Source: JBJSXJ01 sp044235425
GTDB taxonomy: Bacteria; Planctomycetota; Planctomycetia; Pirellulales; Pirellulaceae
NCBI GenBank assembly: GCA_044235425.1
Contig: JBIIHW010000019.1
Location: forward strand, 30,926-94,925
Reading direction: 5' to 3'
Length of the DNA: 64,000 nucleotides
A program made the position numbers and the translations under genes. The notes below the pieces were generated by a model. That model was not told the DNA's origin. It did no database searches and saw only the letters and a list, made by a program, of their open reading frames with translations. Shown one piece after another: positions 46,035-55,264 of the stretch; the first letter of the stretch is position 1, and each line of letters starts with the position of its first letter.

Positions 46035-47012
46035 ATGACGATTGCTGAACGTGAAGCGCGATTACTCTATCGACCGGAATCAGCCGAGCTGCGATTTCTG
46101 CCCGAAGGACCCTATCCGCTGGGGAACGGAATTTTTAGCTGGGTGGCGATTCAGCACGGCGCGGCTGCGACCACCGGATCGCTGCATCTGTTCAATCTCC
46201 AGACAGGGCAGGATCAGCGATATGACTTGCCAGGAAGGCCGGGATTCGCCTTTCCCATCGACTGTCCAGCCGGTGAAATTCCTCACCAATTCGTCGTGGG
46301 ACTGGAACGGCATGTGGGCTGTTTTGATCTGCGAACACGCGAGTTCACGCCGTGGGTAGGGCCGGTCGACGCAGCGGTAGAAAACACGATTATCAACGAC
46401 GGCGTGTTGTGTGAGGGCGGCGTTTTGTTCGGCTGCAAGGATTTGAAATTCGCCACCAAGAAAGCAGGGCTCTATCTGCTGGCGAATGATCGTCAAACGC
46501 TGCATACGCTGCGCCGCGATCAGATCTGTTCCAACGGCAAGCAGCTCGTACGGCGCGATCATCAGTGGCTGCTGCTCGACATCGATTCACCCACAAAGCT
46601 CGTCGTGGGCTATCCCATCAACTTGCAAACGGGAGTCATTGGAGAGCCACAGACGGTTTTGGATTTGACCGCCGGCGACAGTTTTCCCGATGGTATGGAA
46701 CTTACCCCCGACTCGCAGTCCATCATCATTTCTTTCTACGATCCCCGCGATGTGCCATACGGAGAAACTCGTCAATATCGCATCGCCAACGGCCAGCTCG
46801 AGGCCATTTGGCGAACGGCTCGCTCGCCACGCGCCACCTGTCCACGACTCATCCCGGTTGGCGATCAATTGCAACTTGTCATTACCACTGCCGTAGAAGA
46901 GATGTCGGACTCGCAATTGCAAATGCATGATCAGGCCGGTTGTTTGTTCCTGGCGGATACGCCCTATACGAGTCGGCCCGCGGCACCGCGATTTCCCGCT
47001 CAGGTTCGCTAA
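46035..47012 (+). CDS. SMP-30/gluconolactonase-like beta-propeller protein
   Basis: A 325-residue protein of the SMP-30/gluconolactonase/LRE-like type, six-bladed propeller lactonases that bind a divalent metal. Matching blocks are LPEGPYPLGNGIFSW (possible metal-ligand Glu), NTIINDGVLCEGGVLFGCKD (about residue 117; the ND of this motif is usually a metal ligand), and GDSFPDGMELTPDSQSIIIS (about 215; the catalytic-type Asp). It lacks a signal peptide, so it is cytoplasmic. The substrate is probably a sugar lactone, but this is inference. It lies 15 bp upstream of a glycosyltransferase gene. Confidence 0.75.
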   Translation: MTIAEREARLLYRPESAELRFLPEGPYPLGNGIFSWVAIQHGAAATTGSLHLFNLQTGQDQRYDLPGRPGFAFPIDCPAGEIPHQFVVGLERHVGCFDLRTREFTPWVGPVDAAVENTIINDGVLCEGGVLFGCKDLKFATKKAGLYLLANDRQTLHTLRRDQICSNGKQLVRRDHQWLLLDIDSPTKLVVGYPINLQTGVIGEPQTVLDLTAGDSFPDGMELTPDSQSIIISFYDPRDVPYGETRQYRIANGQLEAIWRTARSPRATCPRLIPVGDQLQLVITTAVEEMSDSQLQMHDQAGCLFLADTPYTSRPAAPRFPAQVR

Positions 47013-47027
47013 AAACTCTGGGAACTG

Positions 47028-48113
47028 ATGGATTCCGATATGGCGACGAGTGATCGATTTACGGTCGTCATCAGTGACGTTGCCAAACATGATCGAGGCT
47101 ATAAAGGCACGCGCGCGTTTTGGTGGTTGGCGTCACGGTTTGGCAGTTACGCGGAATTATCTTTGTATTGGTTTTTGGTGGAGTACTTTGGGCGTCGCCG
47201 AGTGACGCTGCTGCGACCATCTCAGTTACTCGAGAGCGGTCAGTCACACGAAACCGATTGGCTGTTTGTCGGTATTCCCACCACACTCGGAGCCGCTCAC
47301 CTTGCCCGTGTGAAATTTCGCCAGCTGGCACTCTACGATTCCACCGATATGCATGGACTGAACTTCGGTGAATCAAATGTGCCTTGGCTGTTATCGCAGA
47401 CTGATATCTGTCTGAAGAACTTTCGGGATCGGCGTTGGCAGTTACCACTTCGCGTGGGCTTTCTGCCGATCAAACGACCGCCGCTCAATAATCGTTTGCA
47501 CTGGGCATTGCGCTGGCGCGACGCTCGTCAGCGCTGGGTAGCGGCACCGGAGCGAGTTTTCGATGTGGGGTTTGTTGCTCGCCCCACCGGTTCCATCGAG
47601 ACCAATGAGCGTCTGCGCTGGATGCTTGAACTCAAACGCGATCGGCCCGACTGGAAACTGTGGGGCGGTTTAGTCGGCGGCGATAAATGGCGCGCCACGT
47701 TTCGCGATCACGCCGATGCTCAAACGCTGGCGCCCTGCTTTTTGAATCGACGCAAGATCGGCTTTTTCGAGTACTTTCAGGGGCTCTGCCGTTCGCGTGT
47801 GGCGCTCGCGCCGAGTGGTTATGCGCCGTGGTCATATCGTCACTTTGAGGCTCTGTATGCGGGATGCGCGGTCGTTTCCAATGACCTTAGCGACTATGAG
47901 TTCTTGATCCCGTTTCCGCGTGCTGGGATGGTGGAGGTGTCGGCCGGCGCGAGTGTAGTACCAGCGATTGAACGTGCGCTGCAACTCGCAACCGAGCATC
48001 CTAACCTGGCAGAGGAAAACCTCGCATACCTCAACCGCTGGCTCGATCGCGGCCACTATTCCCGCAGCCGTCACGATATGCTGGACCGGTTCTGGGCCGA
48101 ACTGCAGGGGTAA
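47028..48113 (+). CDS. Glycosyltransferase (GT-B / exostosin-like)
   Basis: A 361-residue protein without a signal peptide. The C-terminal half has CRSRVALAPSGYAPWSYRHFEALYAGCAVVSNDLSDYEFL (residue about 260 on), the E-x7-E-like donor-binding region of family 1-like glycosyltransferases or exostosin domains. The N-terminal half (SRFGSYAELSLYWFLVEYFG) fits an acceptor-side Rossmann domain. Start options are ATG at 47028 or 47040; neither has a clear ribosome-binding site. It follows the SMP-30-like gene by 15 bp. It ends just before the convergent cyclase gene. Confidence 0.72.
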   Translation: MDSDMATSDRFTVVISDVAKHDRGYKGTRAFWWLASRFGSYAELSLYWFLVEYFGRRRVTLLRPSQLLESGQSHETDWLFVGIPTTLGAAHLARVKFRQLALYDSTDMHGLNFGESNVPWLLSQTDICLKNFRDRRWQLPLRVGFLPIKRPPLNNRLHWALRWRDARQRWVAAPERVFDVGFVARPTGSIETNERLRWMLELKRDRPDWKLWGGLVGGDKWRATFRDHADAQTLAPCFLNRRKIGFFEYFQGLCRSRVALAPSGYAPWSYRHFEALYAGCAVVSNDLSDYEFLIPFPRAGMVEVSAGASVVPAIERALQLATEHPNLAEENLAYLNRWLDRGHYSRSRHDMLDRFWAELQG

Positions 48114-48162
48114 GAGCGCGGAGTTGACGGAGAGACGACGGCACTCGACCTGGACGATGTCG

Positions 48163-50208
48163 TTAGCGGCCTATGTGGAACAGGTCGCAGCGGTCGTCGT
48201 ATTTTTTAGCAAGTGCATGGACGCCGACGTGATCGACTTGGAATCGGCCGGGGGCGGCCATGATGAGACTAGCGGCTAGCGGTTCGCTCGCATAGACGCA
48301 GCCTTTCATGGTCACCGGTTCAATCCGAGCGGCTCGATTGACGTGTTGCCCGGCGAAGCAGGAACGTCCTTGGAAGATGTCGGGCAATTCAAAGGTGGGG
48401 CCTGCATGCAAACCCACTCGGAAGGGATTCGAATCTCCGAGCCCGAAATCGGACCAGCGTGGTTGTGCGACGCGGATGGGGTCAACTAGTTCCAAAGAGA
48501 ACTCTGCCGCTTTCAGCACATCATCAAAGACGACGTACAAGCCATCGCCCCAGGTATTCGCATAGAGGGCAGTTTTTCCGATCGGGGATTCAAAGAGTTC
48601 TTTGAGGAAGCGGCCATATTGCAGGAGAAAGTCGGAAAGTTTTTCTTCGATGACGGAACTGTAGCCAGCGACATCCGCAAACAACATGGCTTTGATGGTT
48701 CGATTCACTCGATCCGAATTGCCGACGTTGAGTTTTGTCCAGGAGGAAGTTGGAGGAGTTACGAAGTGGCTGTTCTTTCGAGATTGCTCCTGATACCACT
48801 GGCTGCGAATGTCGCCGAGATTGAGTATCTCTGTTTCGTAACCATTCTCCTGCCATTCCCGATGAAAGAGTGCGGGGAAACTATGAGCGTCGGCGGTCAG
48901 GCCCTCCTGCAACACCATGGCGACCGGCTCCGACGCTCGTTCTCGCGCACGCAAAACCGCTCGTCCTTGCAGCACTTTGAAAGCAAACCGATACAACTCG
49001 GAACAATCCAAAAAAGGTTCCTTGGTCGTTTGTCGAAAATGATCCGGGGATTGCTCAATCACACGCTGCAAGACACGTTCGAAGCGCTGACGCCAAGCCT
49101 GCCAGTGAGCATCCCGCGAACCGAAATCGACACTTGTGATGAGGAAGTCATCCTGGGCATAGGGAAGAACGACATGCAGTTCCGCGCCCCGATCCAACAT
49201 TGCCTCGGCAAACAGGATGTCGCCACCGCAGGCTAGTGAGCAATAGCCGACTTTGGCATTGAGTCGATCGAGGGATTGAGCGATCGCCGCTTGTACGAGG
49301 GCGATCAGTGCTGGATCGTCTGGAAAGCGTTCGGGTAGCTGTGCGGCTTGGCGAGCGGGCGAATCGACCATGTGACCGCAGAATACGACAACTTTCCCGA
49401 GATGCTCATCCAGAAAATCCGTGCTCGCCGTGGCCGCCACTTCCTGCAGGCGACGAATGTTGTTGCGCATGGAGGCGAGATCACCGACACTTCCCGTTTC
49501 GTTCGCGACGGCAACGGCTCGCTGGTACCAAGCCACCGCCTCGGCATGTTTTCCCAGTAGCAGATAGGCTTCGCCGAGACTGGCGGCAGGCCAAATATTT
49601 TTTCGTTGCAGTTCCCCCGCAGCCTCCGCCGAAATTCGATCAACGACCTCTTGTGCGAGTTTCACCGATTGTTCTCGCTCGCCAGCCACTCGCCACATCG
49701 TGGCGGCATTGATGAGCGGAAATGTGGCCCGATCGGGCAGCTCACGCGCTCCTGGAATATTGGCGGCCTGTTCGTAACAGCGTGCTGCCTCCACGGCCAA
49801 TTTCGGATCGCGCCGCGAGCGATCCTTCAGCACCCGCCCCTTCAGTGCGCGAATGTCGACGGCCAATTTGGTCGTGAGCTGATCGTTATATTCCGCGGGA
49901 TGCTCAGCGATGGCCTGCTGCAGCCGATCAAGTAGCGCTTCGGCGTAACGGGAGTTCCCTCCCCGTGCTGCAGCCAAGGCTAATTGGTATTTAAGCGTCA
50001 GATTCTTTTCGAGCAGCGGATGGCAGCGCTGGGCAAGGTCGAGAGCTCGCCCGGGAAATCCTTGGCGGATTAGCCATCCGATGAGGTCCAAGCAGAGCGA
50101 GGGATCCTCCGTCCACGTCTTCAAGTCCAAATGATTTGCAGCGTCGAGAATCCGTTCCGCCGAAGCCCTTTTGCTCGCCAACTCTTCACGTAACTCATCC
50201 AGATTCAT
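48163..50208 (-). CDS. TPR / SLOG-like Rossmann / class III nucleotide cyclase fusion
   Basis: A 681-residue cytosolic protein. Residues about 1-260 are helical TPR-like repeats of the TRAFs-binding (DUF4071) type. Residues about 268-400 form a Rossmann-like domain: VVFCGHMVDSP, GYCSLACGGDILFAEAMLD and LHVVLPYAQDDFL, resembling SLOG-type nucleotide-sensing domains. Residues about 500-675 are a class III cyclase: FADVAGYSS with the first metal Asp, NTWGDGLYVVF with the second, and VNRAARIE with the transition-state Asn and Arg. The usual purine-specifying Lys before GD is Asn here. The product is therefore uncertain. It lies 10 bp downstream of rsmA, probably cotranscribed. Confidence 0.85.
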   Translation of the reverse strand: MNLDELREELASKRASAERILDAANHLDLKTWTEDPSLCLDLIGWLIRQGFPGRALDLAQRCHPLLEKNLTLKYQLALAAARGGNSRYAEALLDRLQQAIAEHPAEYNDQLTTKLAVDIRALKGRVLKDRSRRDPKLAVEAARCYEQAANIPGARELPDRATFPLINAATMWRVAGEREQSVKLAQEVVDRISAEAAGELQRKNIWPAASLGEAYLLLGKHAEAVAWYQRAVAVANETGSVGDLASMRNNIRRLQEVAATASTDFLDEHLGKVVVFCGHMVDSPARQAAQLPERFPDDPALIALVQAAIAQSLDRLNAKVGYCSLACGGDILFAEAMLDRGAELHVVLPYAQDDFLITSVDFGSRDAHWQAWRQRFERVLQRVIEQSPDHFRQTTKEPFLDCSELYRFAFKVLQGRAVLRARERASEPVAMVLQEGLTADAHSFPALFHREWQENGYETEILNLGDIRSQWYQEQSRKNSHFVTPPTSSWTKLNVGNSDRVNRTIKAMLFADVAGYSSVIEEKLSDFLLQYGRFLKELFESPIGKTALYANTWGDGLYVVFDDVLKAAEFSLELVDPIRVAQPRWSDFGLGDSNPFRVGLHAGPTFELPDIFQGRSCFAGQHVNRAARIEPVTMKGCVYASEPLAASLIMAAPGRFQVDHVGVHALAKKYDDRCDLFHIGR

Positions 50209-50218
50209 GACTGTCTCT

Positions 50219-51130
50219 TTATTCGGCTGTTAAGGACACGTGCCGACTAACACAATCATATAGCGACAATAGCATGTCAACATCCAGCTCTTCCGCGCGT
50301 GTCTGAGTGGGTAGCTGCATTTCGGCTAAGATCACATCCACCTCCGATTTGTCAGCTCGATCCTTGAGGAAACTTACCAGTTCCGCGCGGATAAACTTGC
50401 GTCGATGAAAGAACATTCCGCGCACAAATTGATGAAAGGTTTTAAGATCCTTAATGCGAGCGCGCTTTTCGTGGTTGGGACGTACTTGAATAATCGCGGA
50501 ATCTACTTTGGGGCGTGGCCAGAAAACAGTGGGTGGTAAGGTGCGCAGCAGTTCCACATCGCATTGACTTTGCATCCATACGCTCAACGCACTGTAATCC
50601 TTCGTCCGTGGTTGCGCTAAGATCCGCTCTGCTACTTCCTTCTGAATGGTTGCTGTCATGGATACCGGCAGCGGCTCGAAGTACAGCAAATTCGAAAGCA
50701 CGGGAGTGGCGATATTGTAGGGTAAGTTGGCAACCAGTTTCAGTTGCCGATCGGGGGCAGCGGCGAGAGCCTGCCGCAACTGTTCCAATACGCGCGGATG
50801 AAAATGATTCTTGTTCTTGAGTGCGTCTTGCTGGAGCATGACGACGTTGTCGAAATCGACGAGCGTATCGCTTGCCAGCTGATGCAGTGCAGGATCGAGC
50901 TCCACGGTTATCACCTGCCCGGCGCGTTCGGCAAGCAGTGCGGTGAGCGAGCCGGTGCCGGTGCCAATTTCCAGCACCACATCCTGAGGTCCAAGATCGG
51001 CGGCCTCAATCACGATGTCAATCAAATTCAGATCGACTAGGAAATTCTGGCCGTGCTGGGATTGAGGGCGAATTCCCACTTCCGAAAATCGCTTCATCAA
51101 ATACGAGGCGGTCTGACGAGGTACGGTCAT
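50219..51130 (-). CDS. rsmA: 16S rRNA A1518/A1519 dimethyltransferase
   Basis: A 303-residue KsgA/Dim1 family enzyme that N6-dimethylates two adjacent adenines near the 3' end of 16S rRNA during 30S maturation. Signatures: SQHGQNFLVD (about residue 24), VLEIGTGTGSLTALLAERAG (about 52; SAM motif I), TVELDPAL, and the catalytic NLPYNIATPVLSNLL (about 134). Length is normal for the family with a short C-terminal extension. It is the middle gene of a ribE - rsmA - cyclase run, 69 bp after ribE. Confidence 0.95.
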   Translation of the reverse strand: MTVPRQTASYLMKRFSEVGIRPQSQHGQNFLVDLNLIDIVIEAADLGPQDVVLEIGTGTGSLTALLAERAGQVITVELDPALHQLASDTLVDFDNVVMLQQDALKNKNHFHPRVLEQLRQALAAAPDRQLKLVANLPYNIATPVLSNLLYFEPLPVSMTATIQKEVAERILAQPRTKDYSALSVWMQSQCDVELLRTLPPTVFWPRPKVDSAIIQVRPNHEKRARIKDLKTFHQFVRGMFFHRRKFIRAELVSFLKDRADKSEVDVILAEMQLPTQTRAEELDVDMLLSLYDCVSRHVSLTAE

Positions 51131-51199
51131 GAAAGTTGCTGCCAGTTGGAGAGCGGTTGCGTGTGATTGGTCCCGTGAGATTTACCAATAAAATGCGAG

Positions 51200-51832
51200 T
51201 TAATTCAGAGGTTGTGAGGAAAGTTCCGAGCTGGAGTAGTTTGTAAAACCACGAATCTGCTGCTCTACATATTTCGCCAACAAATCCGTTTCGATGTTGA
51301 CATGGTCGCCAACGGTTTTCGTGCCCATGGTAGTGACAGCGAGCGTATGGGGGATCAGCATCACGCTGAATCGCTCCGGTTCCACCGCTACCAGCGTTAA
51401 GCTGATGCCATCGATGGCGACCGAACCCTTGCTGACCATTTGGCGAGTCCAGCGCGCAGGAAGGCGGAACCAGCACGTCGACCACTCGCGTTCATCCAGG
51501 CGTTCGTCCAGGGTGGCGATGGTGTCAATGTGGCCGGAAACCAAATGGCCACCCAGACGGTCACCGAGCTTCATGGCTCGTTCTAAGTTCACTGGTGCAC
51601 CGGCAGATAGTTGACCGAGGTTGGTACGGGCGAGTGTCTCCGCGCCGACATCGAACGACGCGCACGTGCCTTCCAAGGACACAATGGTCAAACAGCAGCC
51701 GTTGACGGCGATACTGTCACCCAGCCGAGCGTCGCAGGAAAGCTGTTGCAGGTCAATCACCAGCCGCAGGCCTGGTGGCCTGACGCTCGCTGCGGTGACA
51801 GTTCCCACCGCTTCAACAATTCCAGAGAACAT
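51200..51832 (-). CDS. ribE: Riboflavin synthase, alpha subunit
   Basis: A 210-residue enzyme with two lumazine-binding barrels that dismutates two molecules of 6,7-dimethyl-8-ribityllumazine to riboflavin. Barrel 1 begins MFSGIVEAVG with VNGCCLTIVSL (about residue 45) and TLARTNLGQL; barrel 2 has RLGGHLVSGHIDTIATL (about 92), VAIDGISLTLVAVE (about 135) and IPHTLAVTTMG. I start at the ATG giving MFSGIV, the universal family start; an ATG three codons upstream is possible. No other rib gene is near and no FMN riboswitch is evident upstream. Confidence 0.95.
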   Translation of the reverse strand: MFSGIVEAVGTVTAASVRPPGLRLVIDLQQLSCDARLGDSIAVNGCCLTIVSLEGTCASFDVGAETLARTNLGQLSAGAPVNLERAMKLGDRLGGHLVSGHIDTIATLDERLDEREWSTCWFRLPARWTRQMVSKGSVAIDGISLTLVAVEPERFSVMLIPHTLAVTTMGTKTVGDHVNIETDLLAKYVEQQIRGFTNYSSSELSSQPLN

Positions 51833-52093
51833 GGAAAACATTCATCCCGAGTAAACAAAGAGGCAAGATATCAGAAGTGAATCGGTGAACCGGTCAGCCG
51901 CGCTGGAACCCAAGAGTGCGTCACTCACGAGTGCCACGCCAGCCTTGGTTGTACGGCCCGGCCGGTCACGACGCAACCGACCCAGGTTCACGCGGACTAG
52001 CCAAGTATCCTCGCTTCGGGCACAATAACGACGCTTCAGGAAGCTGAAATCCTGCCCATTCTTATCCAGCCTAAACGAGGAGCGAGTTGAGTC

Positions 52094-53374
52094 ATGAGTT
52101 TGATCGCCGGCATTCGAGGACGTCAGGTTTTGGACAGTCGTGGCAATCCAACTGTGGAGGTGGATGTCACGTTGAACGATGGATCGTTTGGCCGAGCGGC
52201 GGTGCCGAGCGGTGCCAGCACAGGGGCTCATGAAGCGATTGAATTGCGTGATGACGACGCTCGAGTGTTCTTGGGCAAAGGGGTGCTCAAGGCCGTCGAA
52301 AATGTGAACGGAGTGCTCGCCGATAATCTGATCGGCTGGGATGCCTGCGATCAAATCGGTATCGATTCACGGATGATTGAATTGGATGGTACGGCGAACA
52401 AGGGAAACCTGGGAGCCAATGCGATCCTGGGCGTATCGCTGGCCGTGGCGAAGGCTGCCGCAGCGTTCACGCAGCAACCTCTTTATCGCTATCTGGGTGG
52501 CCCCGGCGCGAACATGCTGCCGGCACCGATGATGAACATCGTCAACGGTGGTGCTCACGCGGACAATTCGGTCGACGTTCAGGAATTCATGGTGATGCCG
52601 CTCGGATTTCAGTCTTTCAGCGATGCGCTCCGCTGCGGCTGCGAAGTGTTTCATCATCTGAAGAAAGTACTCAAGGGTCGTAAGCTCAATACGGCCGTCG
52701 GTGATGAAGGCGGGTTTGCTCCGGATCTGCCCAGTAATCGAGCCGCGTTAGATCTGATCATGGAGGCGATTGAAAAGGCCGGCTATAAGCCGGGCGAGCA
52801 GGTTTACATCGCTCTGGATGTGGCCGCTACCGAGTTCTTTGATGCCAAGACAAAGACTTACACAATCGATGGCAAGAAGCTGGACTCGGCTGGCATGGTC
52901 GATTTTCTGGCGAACTGGGTCGATAACTATCCGATCTGTTCGATCGAAGATGGTTGCAGCGAAGATGATTGGGAAGGCTGGAAGATGCTCACCGACAAAG
53001 TCGGCAAGCGCACACAGCTCGTCGGTGACGACCTGTTCGTAACCAACACGCAACGACTGCAGCGCGGCATCGAAGAAGGGATTGCGAACAGTATCTTGAT
53101 CAAGGTGAATCAGATCGGTTCGCTGACCGAAACCATCGCCGCCATCCATCTCGCTCATCGCAATGGCTACACCAGCATTTCGAGTCACCGCAGTGGTGAA
53201 ACCGAGGACTCGACGATCGCCGACTTGGCTGTCGCGCTGGGGACGGGCCAAATCAAGACCGGTTCCGCGTCGCGCAGTGATCGCATGGCGAAATACAACC
53301 AGTTGCTGCGGATTGAAGAGGAATTGAGTGGCGGAGCCATCTACGGTGGGCCACTCTTCCGCCGTCGTCGCTAG
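52094..53374 (+). CDS. eno: Enolase (phosphopyruvate hydratase)
   Basis: A 426-residue glycolytic enzyme converting 2-phosphoglycerate to phosphoenolpyruvate. Motifs: RQVLDSRGNPTVEVDV at the start, AVPSGASTGAHEAIELRD (about residue 36; mobile loop), GVSLAVAKAAA, GDEGGFAPDL (about 205; catalytic Glu region), SIEDGCSEDDW (about 285), LVGDDLFVTN (about 310), LIKVNQIGSLTET (catalytic Lys, about 335), and SHRSGETED (about 365). All ligand residues are intact. GGAG lies upstream of the ATG. Two small membrane-protein genes follow closely, so it heads a three-gene unit. Confidence 0.98.
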   Translation: MSLIAGIRGRQVLDSRGNPTVEVDVTLNDGSFGRAAVPSGASTGAHEAIELRDDDARVFLGKGVLKAVENVNGVLADNLIGWDACDQIGIDSRMIELDGTANKGNLGANAILGVSLAVAKAAAAFTQQPLYRYLGGPGANMLPAPMMNIVNGGAHADNSVDVQEFMVMPLGFQSFSDALRCGCEVFHHLKKVLKGRKLNTAVGDEGGFAPDLPSNRAALDLIMEAIEKAGYKPGEQVYIALDVAATEFFDAKTKTYTIDGKKLDSAGMVDFLANWVDNYPICSIEDGCSEDDWEGWKMLTDKVGKRTQLVGDDLFVTNTQRLQRGIEEGIANSILIKVNQIGSLTETIAAIHLAHRNGYTSISSHRSGETEDSTIADLAVALGTGQIKTGSASRSDRMAKYNQLLRIEEELSGGAIYGGPLFRRRR

Positions 53375-53396
53375 CAGTTTGGGTGAGGAGTGACGT

Positions 53397-53834
53397 GTGG
53401 ACGAAAAACGAGTGCGGCCACCGCTGACCGATTCTCCCTGGTTCTGGCTGTATCTCTTCGGTACAGCCGGAGTCCTGGCGATTGCCGCTCAAAGCACTCG
53501 TTACGGTGATCGACAAGCTCAGCATGATCGCCAGTTTCAGGGGCGGCAGCATATCTATCAGCATGCTGCCGACGAAGAGTCGTCGGAACAGTTTTCGACG
53601 TCGGCTGATAAGGTAGCCGATCTCCGGCCGCTCTACGCACTCCTTTTAATCGTGATTGGAGCGGGCTGGACCGGGTTTCTCTGGCAACGCGCCCGCGAGC
53701 GCAGGCAATTTGACGTCGGTGACCAATCGACATCGATAGACCACTCTTCACCCGCCGTCGATGATGGCACGGAGACGGGCTTGGGTGATCGAAACGCGAC
53801 GGGGTACTCGAATCCGGGAAAGGTGGCCAAATGA
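53397..53834 (+). CDS. Small two-helix membrane protein, unknown
   Basis: A 145-residue protein that I do not recognise. It has two hydrophobic helices (WFWLYLFGTAGVLAIAA, about residues 16-32, and LYALLLIVIGAGWTGFLW, about 79-96) separated by a polar Gln/Glu/Ser-rich loop, and a hydrophilic C-terminal tail. The start is a GTG with GAGGAG a few bases upstream, 22 bp after eno. Its stop overlaps the next gene's start by 4 bp (ATGA), so the two are coupled and probably act together in the membrane. Confidence 0.7.
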   Translation: MDEKRVRPPLTDSPWFWLYLFGTAGVLAIAAQSTRYGDRQAQHDRQFQGRQHIYQHAADEESSEQFSTSADKVADLRPLYALLLIVIGAGWTGFLWQRARERRQFDVGDQSTSIDHSSPAVDDGTETGLGDRNATGYSNPGKVAK

Positions 53835-54382
53835 GCTATTTGCTGGAGCACACCGGTACCTTGATGTTGGTGGGGATCTTGCTACTGACAGGGCTGCTCG
53901 CCGGTTGGTACCAACTGCGTGACTCGCGATTGCTCCTGGGAGTTATCGCCGTACTTGTCGCCATGGGCGGCTGGCTGGTCGTCGACCGGATGGTGGTGAC
54001 CGAGCGCGAGCGGATCGAACAGGTGATTGATGCCGTGGCCGAGGCGGTATTGCGAGGTGATGCGGAGCGGGCGGTGAGCCACTTTCATCGCAGTCGACAA
54101 GATATGCGGGAACTGGCCCTCTCGGAACTCAAGTTGTTTCAAGTCACGGCGATTGAGATCAAGCGTCCGATCAAGATTGAGCTGGTTGGGGTCGATGAAC
54201 GACAGTCGACCCAAGCCACGGCACGTTTCAATATCGTGGTGACTGGTGGCGATAGTGCCGGTTTGATCAAGGACCGTCGAGTGCCGCGGTATCTGGAAGT
54301 GGAGTTTTTCAAGGAAGGCGACCGCTGGTGGGTCGACCGATACGAGCATCACGATCCGCTGCATGACCTCCGCAAACCCTAG
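53831..54382 (+). CDS. Membrane-anchored protein with SnoaL-like soluble domain, unknown
   Basis: A 183-residue protein. Two closely spaced hydrophobic helices (TLMLVGILLLTGLLAGWY, about 10-27, and LLGVIAVLVAMGGWLVVD, about 35-52) precede a soluble domain of about 125 residues starting ERIEQVIDAVAEAVLRGD and ending YLEVEFFKEGDRWWVDRYEH. This helix-plus-curved-sheet pattern resembles NTF2/SnoaL-like folds; that is inference. It overlaps the upstream membrane gene by 4 bp. A repeat-rich spacer follows before the convergent lipoprotein gene. Confidence 0.7.
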   Translation: MSYLLEHTGTLMLVGILLLTGLLAGWYQLRDSRLLLGVIAVLVAMGGWLVVDRMVVTERERIEQVIDAVAEAVLRGDAERAVSHFHRSRQDMRELALSELKLFQVTAIEIKRPIKIELVGVDERQSTQATARFNIVVTGGDSAGLIKDRRVPRYLEVEFFKEGDRWWVDRYEHHDPLHDLRKP

Positions 54383-54646
54383 GAGAGCCCGCTAAGGCAC
54401 GGAAGATGAGCTCACGCAAAGGCGGGAAGAACAGCTCACGCAAAGGCGCAAAGATCTCAGAACAAGAAAGATTGTCAGCAATCCACCATCTTTGCGTCTT
54501 AGCGCCTTTGCGAGAGACAAAAACATTTTGCGCGAGACAAAAAACTTAGCGTGAGAAAAGGACCTTTGCGTGACCAGGAAGAGCTGACGCAAAGGCGCGA
54601 GGAATTTAGACAACTAACAGCTCGGACCGTGCCGTTCTGTGTGCGG
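54383..54646. repeat. acgcaaaggcgcaaag-type repeat cluster between convergent genes
   Basis: Several copies of a cgcaaaggcg core in both orientations. A long imperfect hairpin pairs 54439-54455 with 54488-54512 (8-base bulge). A perfect 9-bp inverted repeat, CCTTTGCGT/ACGCAAAGG, lies at 54563-54571 and 54587-54595. Such structures between convergent genes may act as bidirectional terminators; that is inference. Confidence 0.8.
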
Positions 54647-55198
54647 CTACTTTATGGGACGTTCCACGAGCAGCTGTTCGGTGGCGGGATCGTAGACGTA
54701 GCGATGGCCTTCAGGAAGCTTAGGCAACTGGATGTTGTTTTCCGCCACAATCTTCGCCATGAATTCTTCTTGTGACTTCGGAGCTTCGCCGTTCAACGCC
54801 TTGTACAGATTTAAAGCGTGTGGCACCGCGATCTCAAAAGCAATCCGTTCCTTGGCGGTAAAAAACGTCTTCGCTGGCGTGACAATCAGGCCTTCGTGCT
54901 GATCCAGGCTGCGACCCTTGATTCCTACTCCTGCGGTCGCTGCTACGCGCTCGGTTTCGCCCGTCGCCTTGCCGCCCTCGACGGGTGACTCGGCTCCGGC
55001 CGGCCCACCGGCAGGCTGCTGAGCCGGATTGGCCGCGGCTCCTGGGGCCATCACCGGAGCGGCCGCCGTGGGCGCTGGAGGCAGACTTGGAGTCGCTGCG
55101 ACGGGAGCAGAATTCGGGCCGCACCCAACCGCTCCCAGTGCAAAAATTCCCACCATAGTGGCCAGCGACCAACGAGCAGTTTGACGCATGCGATTCAT
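54647..55198 (-). CDS. Putative lipoprotein of unknown function
   Basis: A 183-residue protein. A signal segment WSLATMVGIFALGAVGCGPN ends in a lipobox (GAVGC), so it should be lipid-anchored. A Pro/Ala-rich linker of about 70 residues precedes a compact C-terminal domain (IAFEIAVPHALNLYKALNGE, then PKSQEEFMAKIVAENNIQLP and YVYDPATEQLLVERP). I do not recognise the family, but this C-terminal pattern recurs in planctomycete lipoproteins. The ATG at 55198 has GGGGAG about 8 bases upstream, which decides against an ATG ten codons earlier. Confidence 0.75.
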   Translation of the reverse strand: MNRMRQTARWSLATMVGIFALGAVGCGPNSAPVAATPSLPPAPTAAAPVMAPGAAANPAQQPAGGPAGAESPVEGGKATGETERVAATAGVGIKGRSLDQHEGLIVTPAKTFFTAKERIAFEIAVPHALNLYKALNGEAPKSQEEFMAKIVAENNIQLPKLPEGHRYVYDPATEQLLVERPIK

Positions 55199-55264
55199 GG
55201 ACCTACTCCCCATTCCTGAAGTGTGCACCGCAAGACCTGCCCGAGACAGTGCCCTTACGACCCG

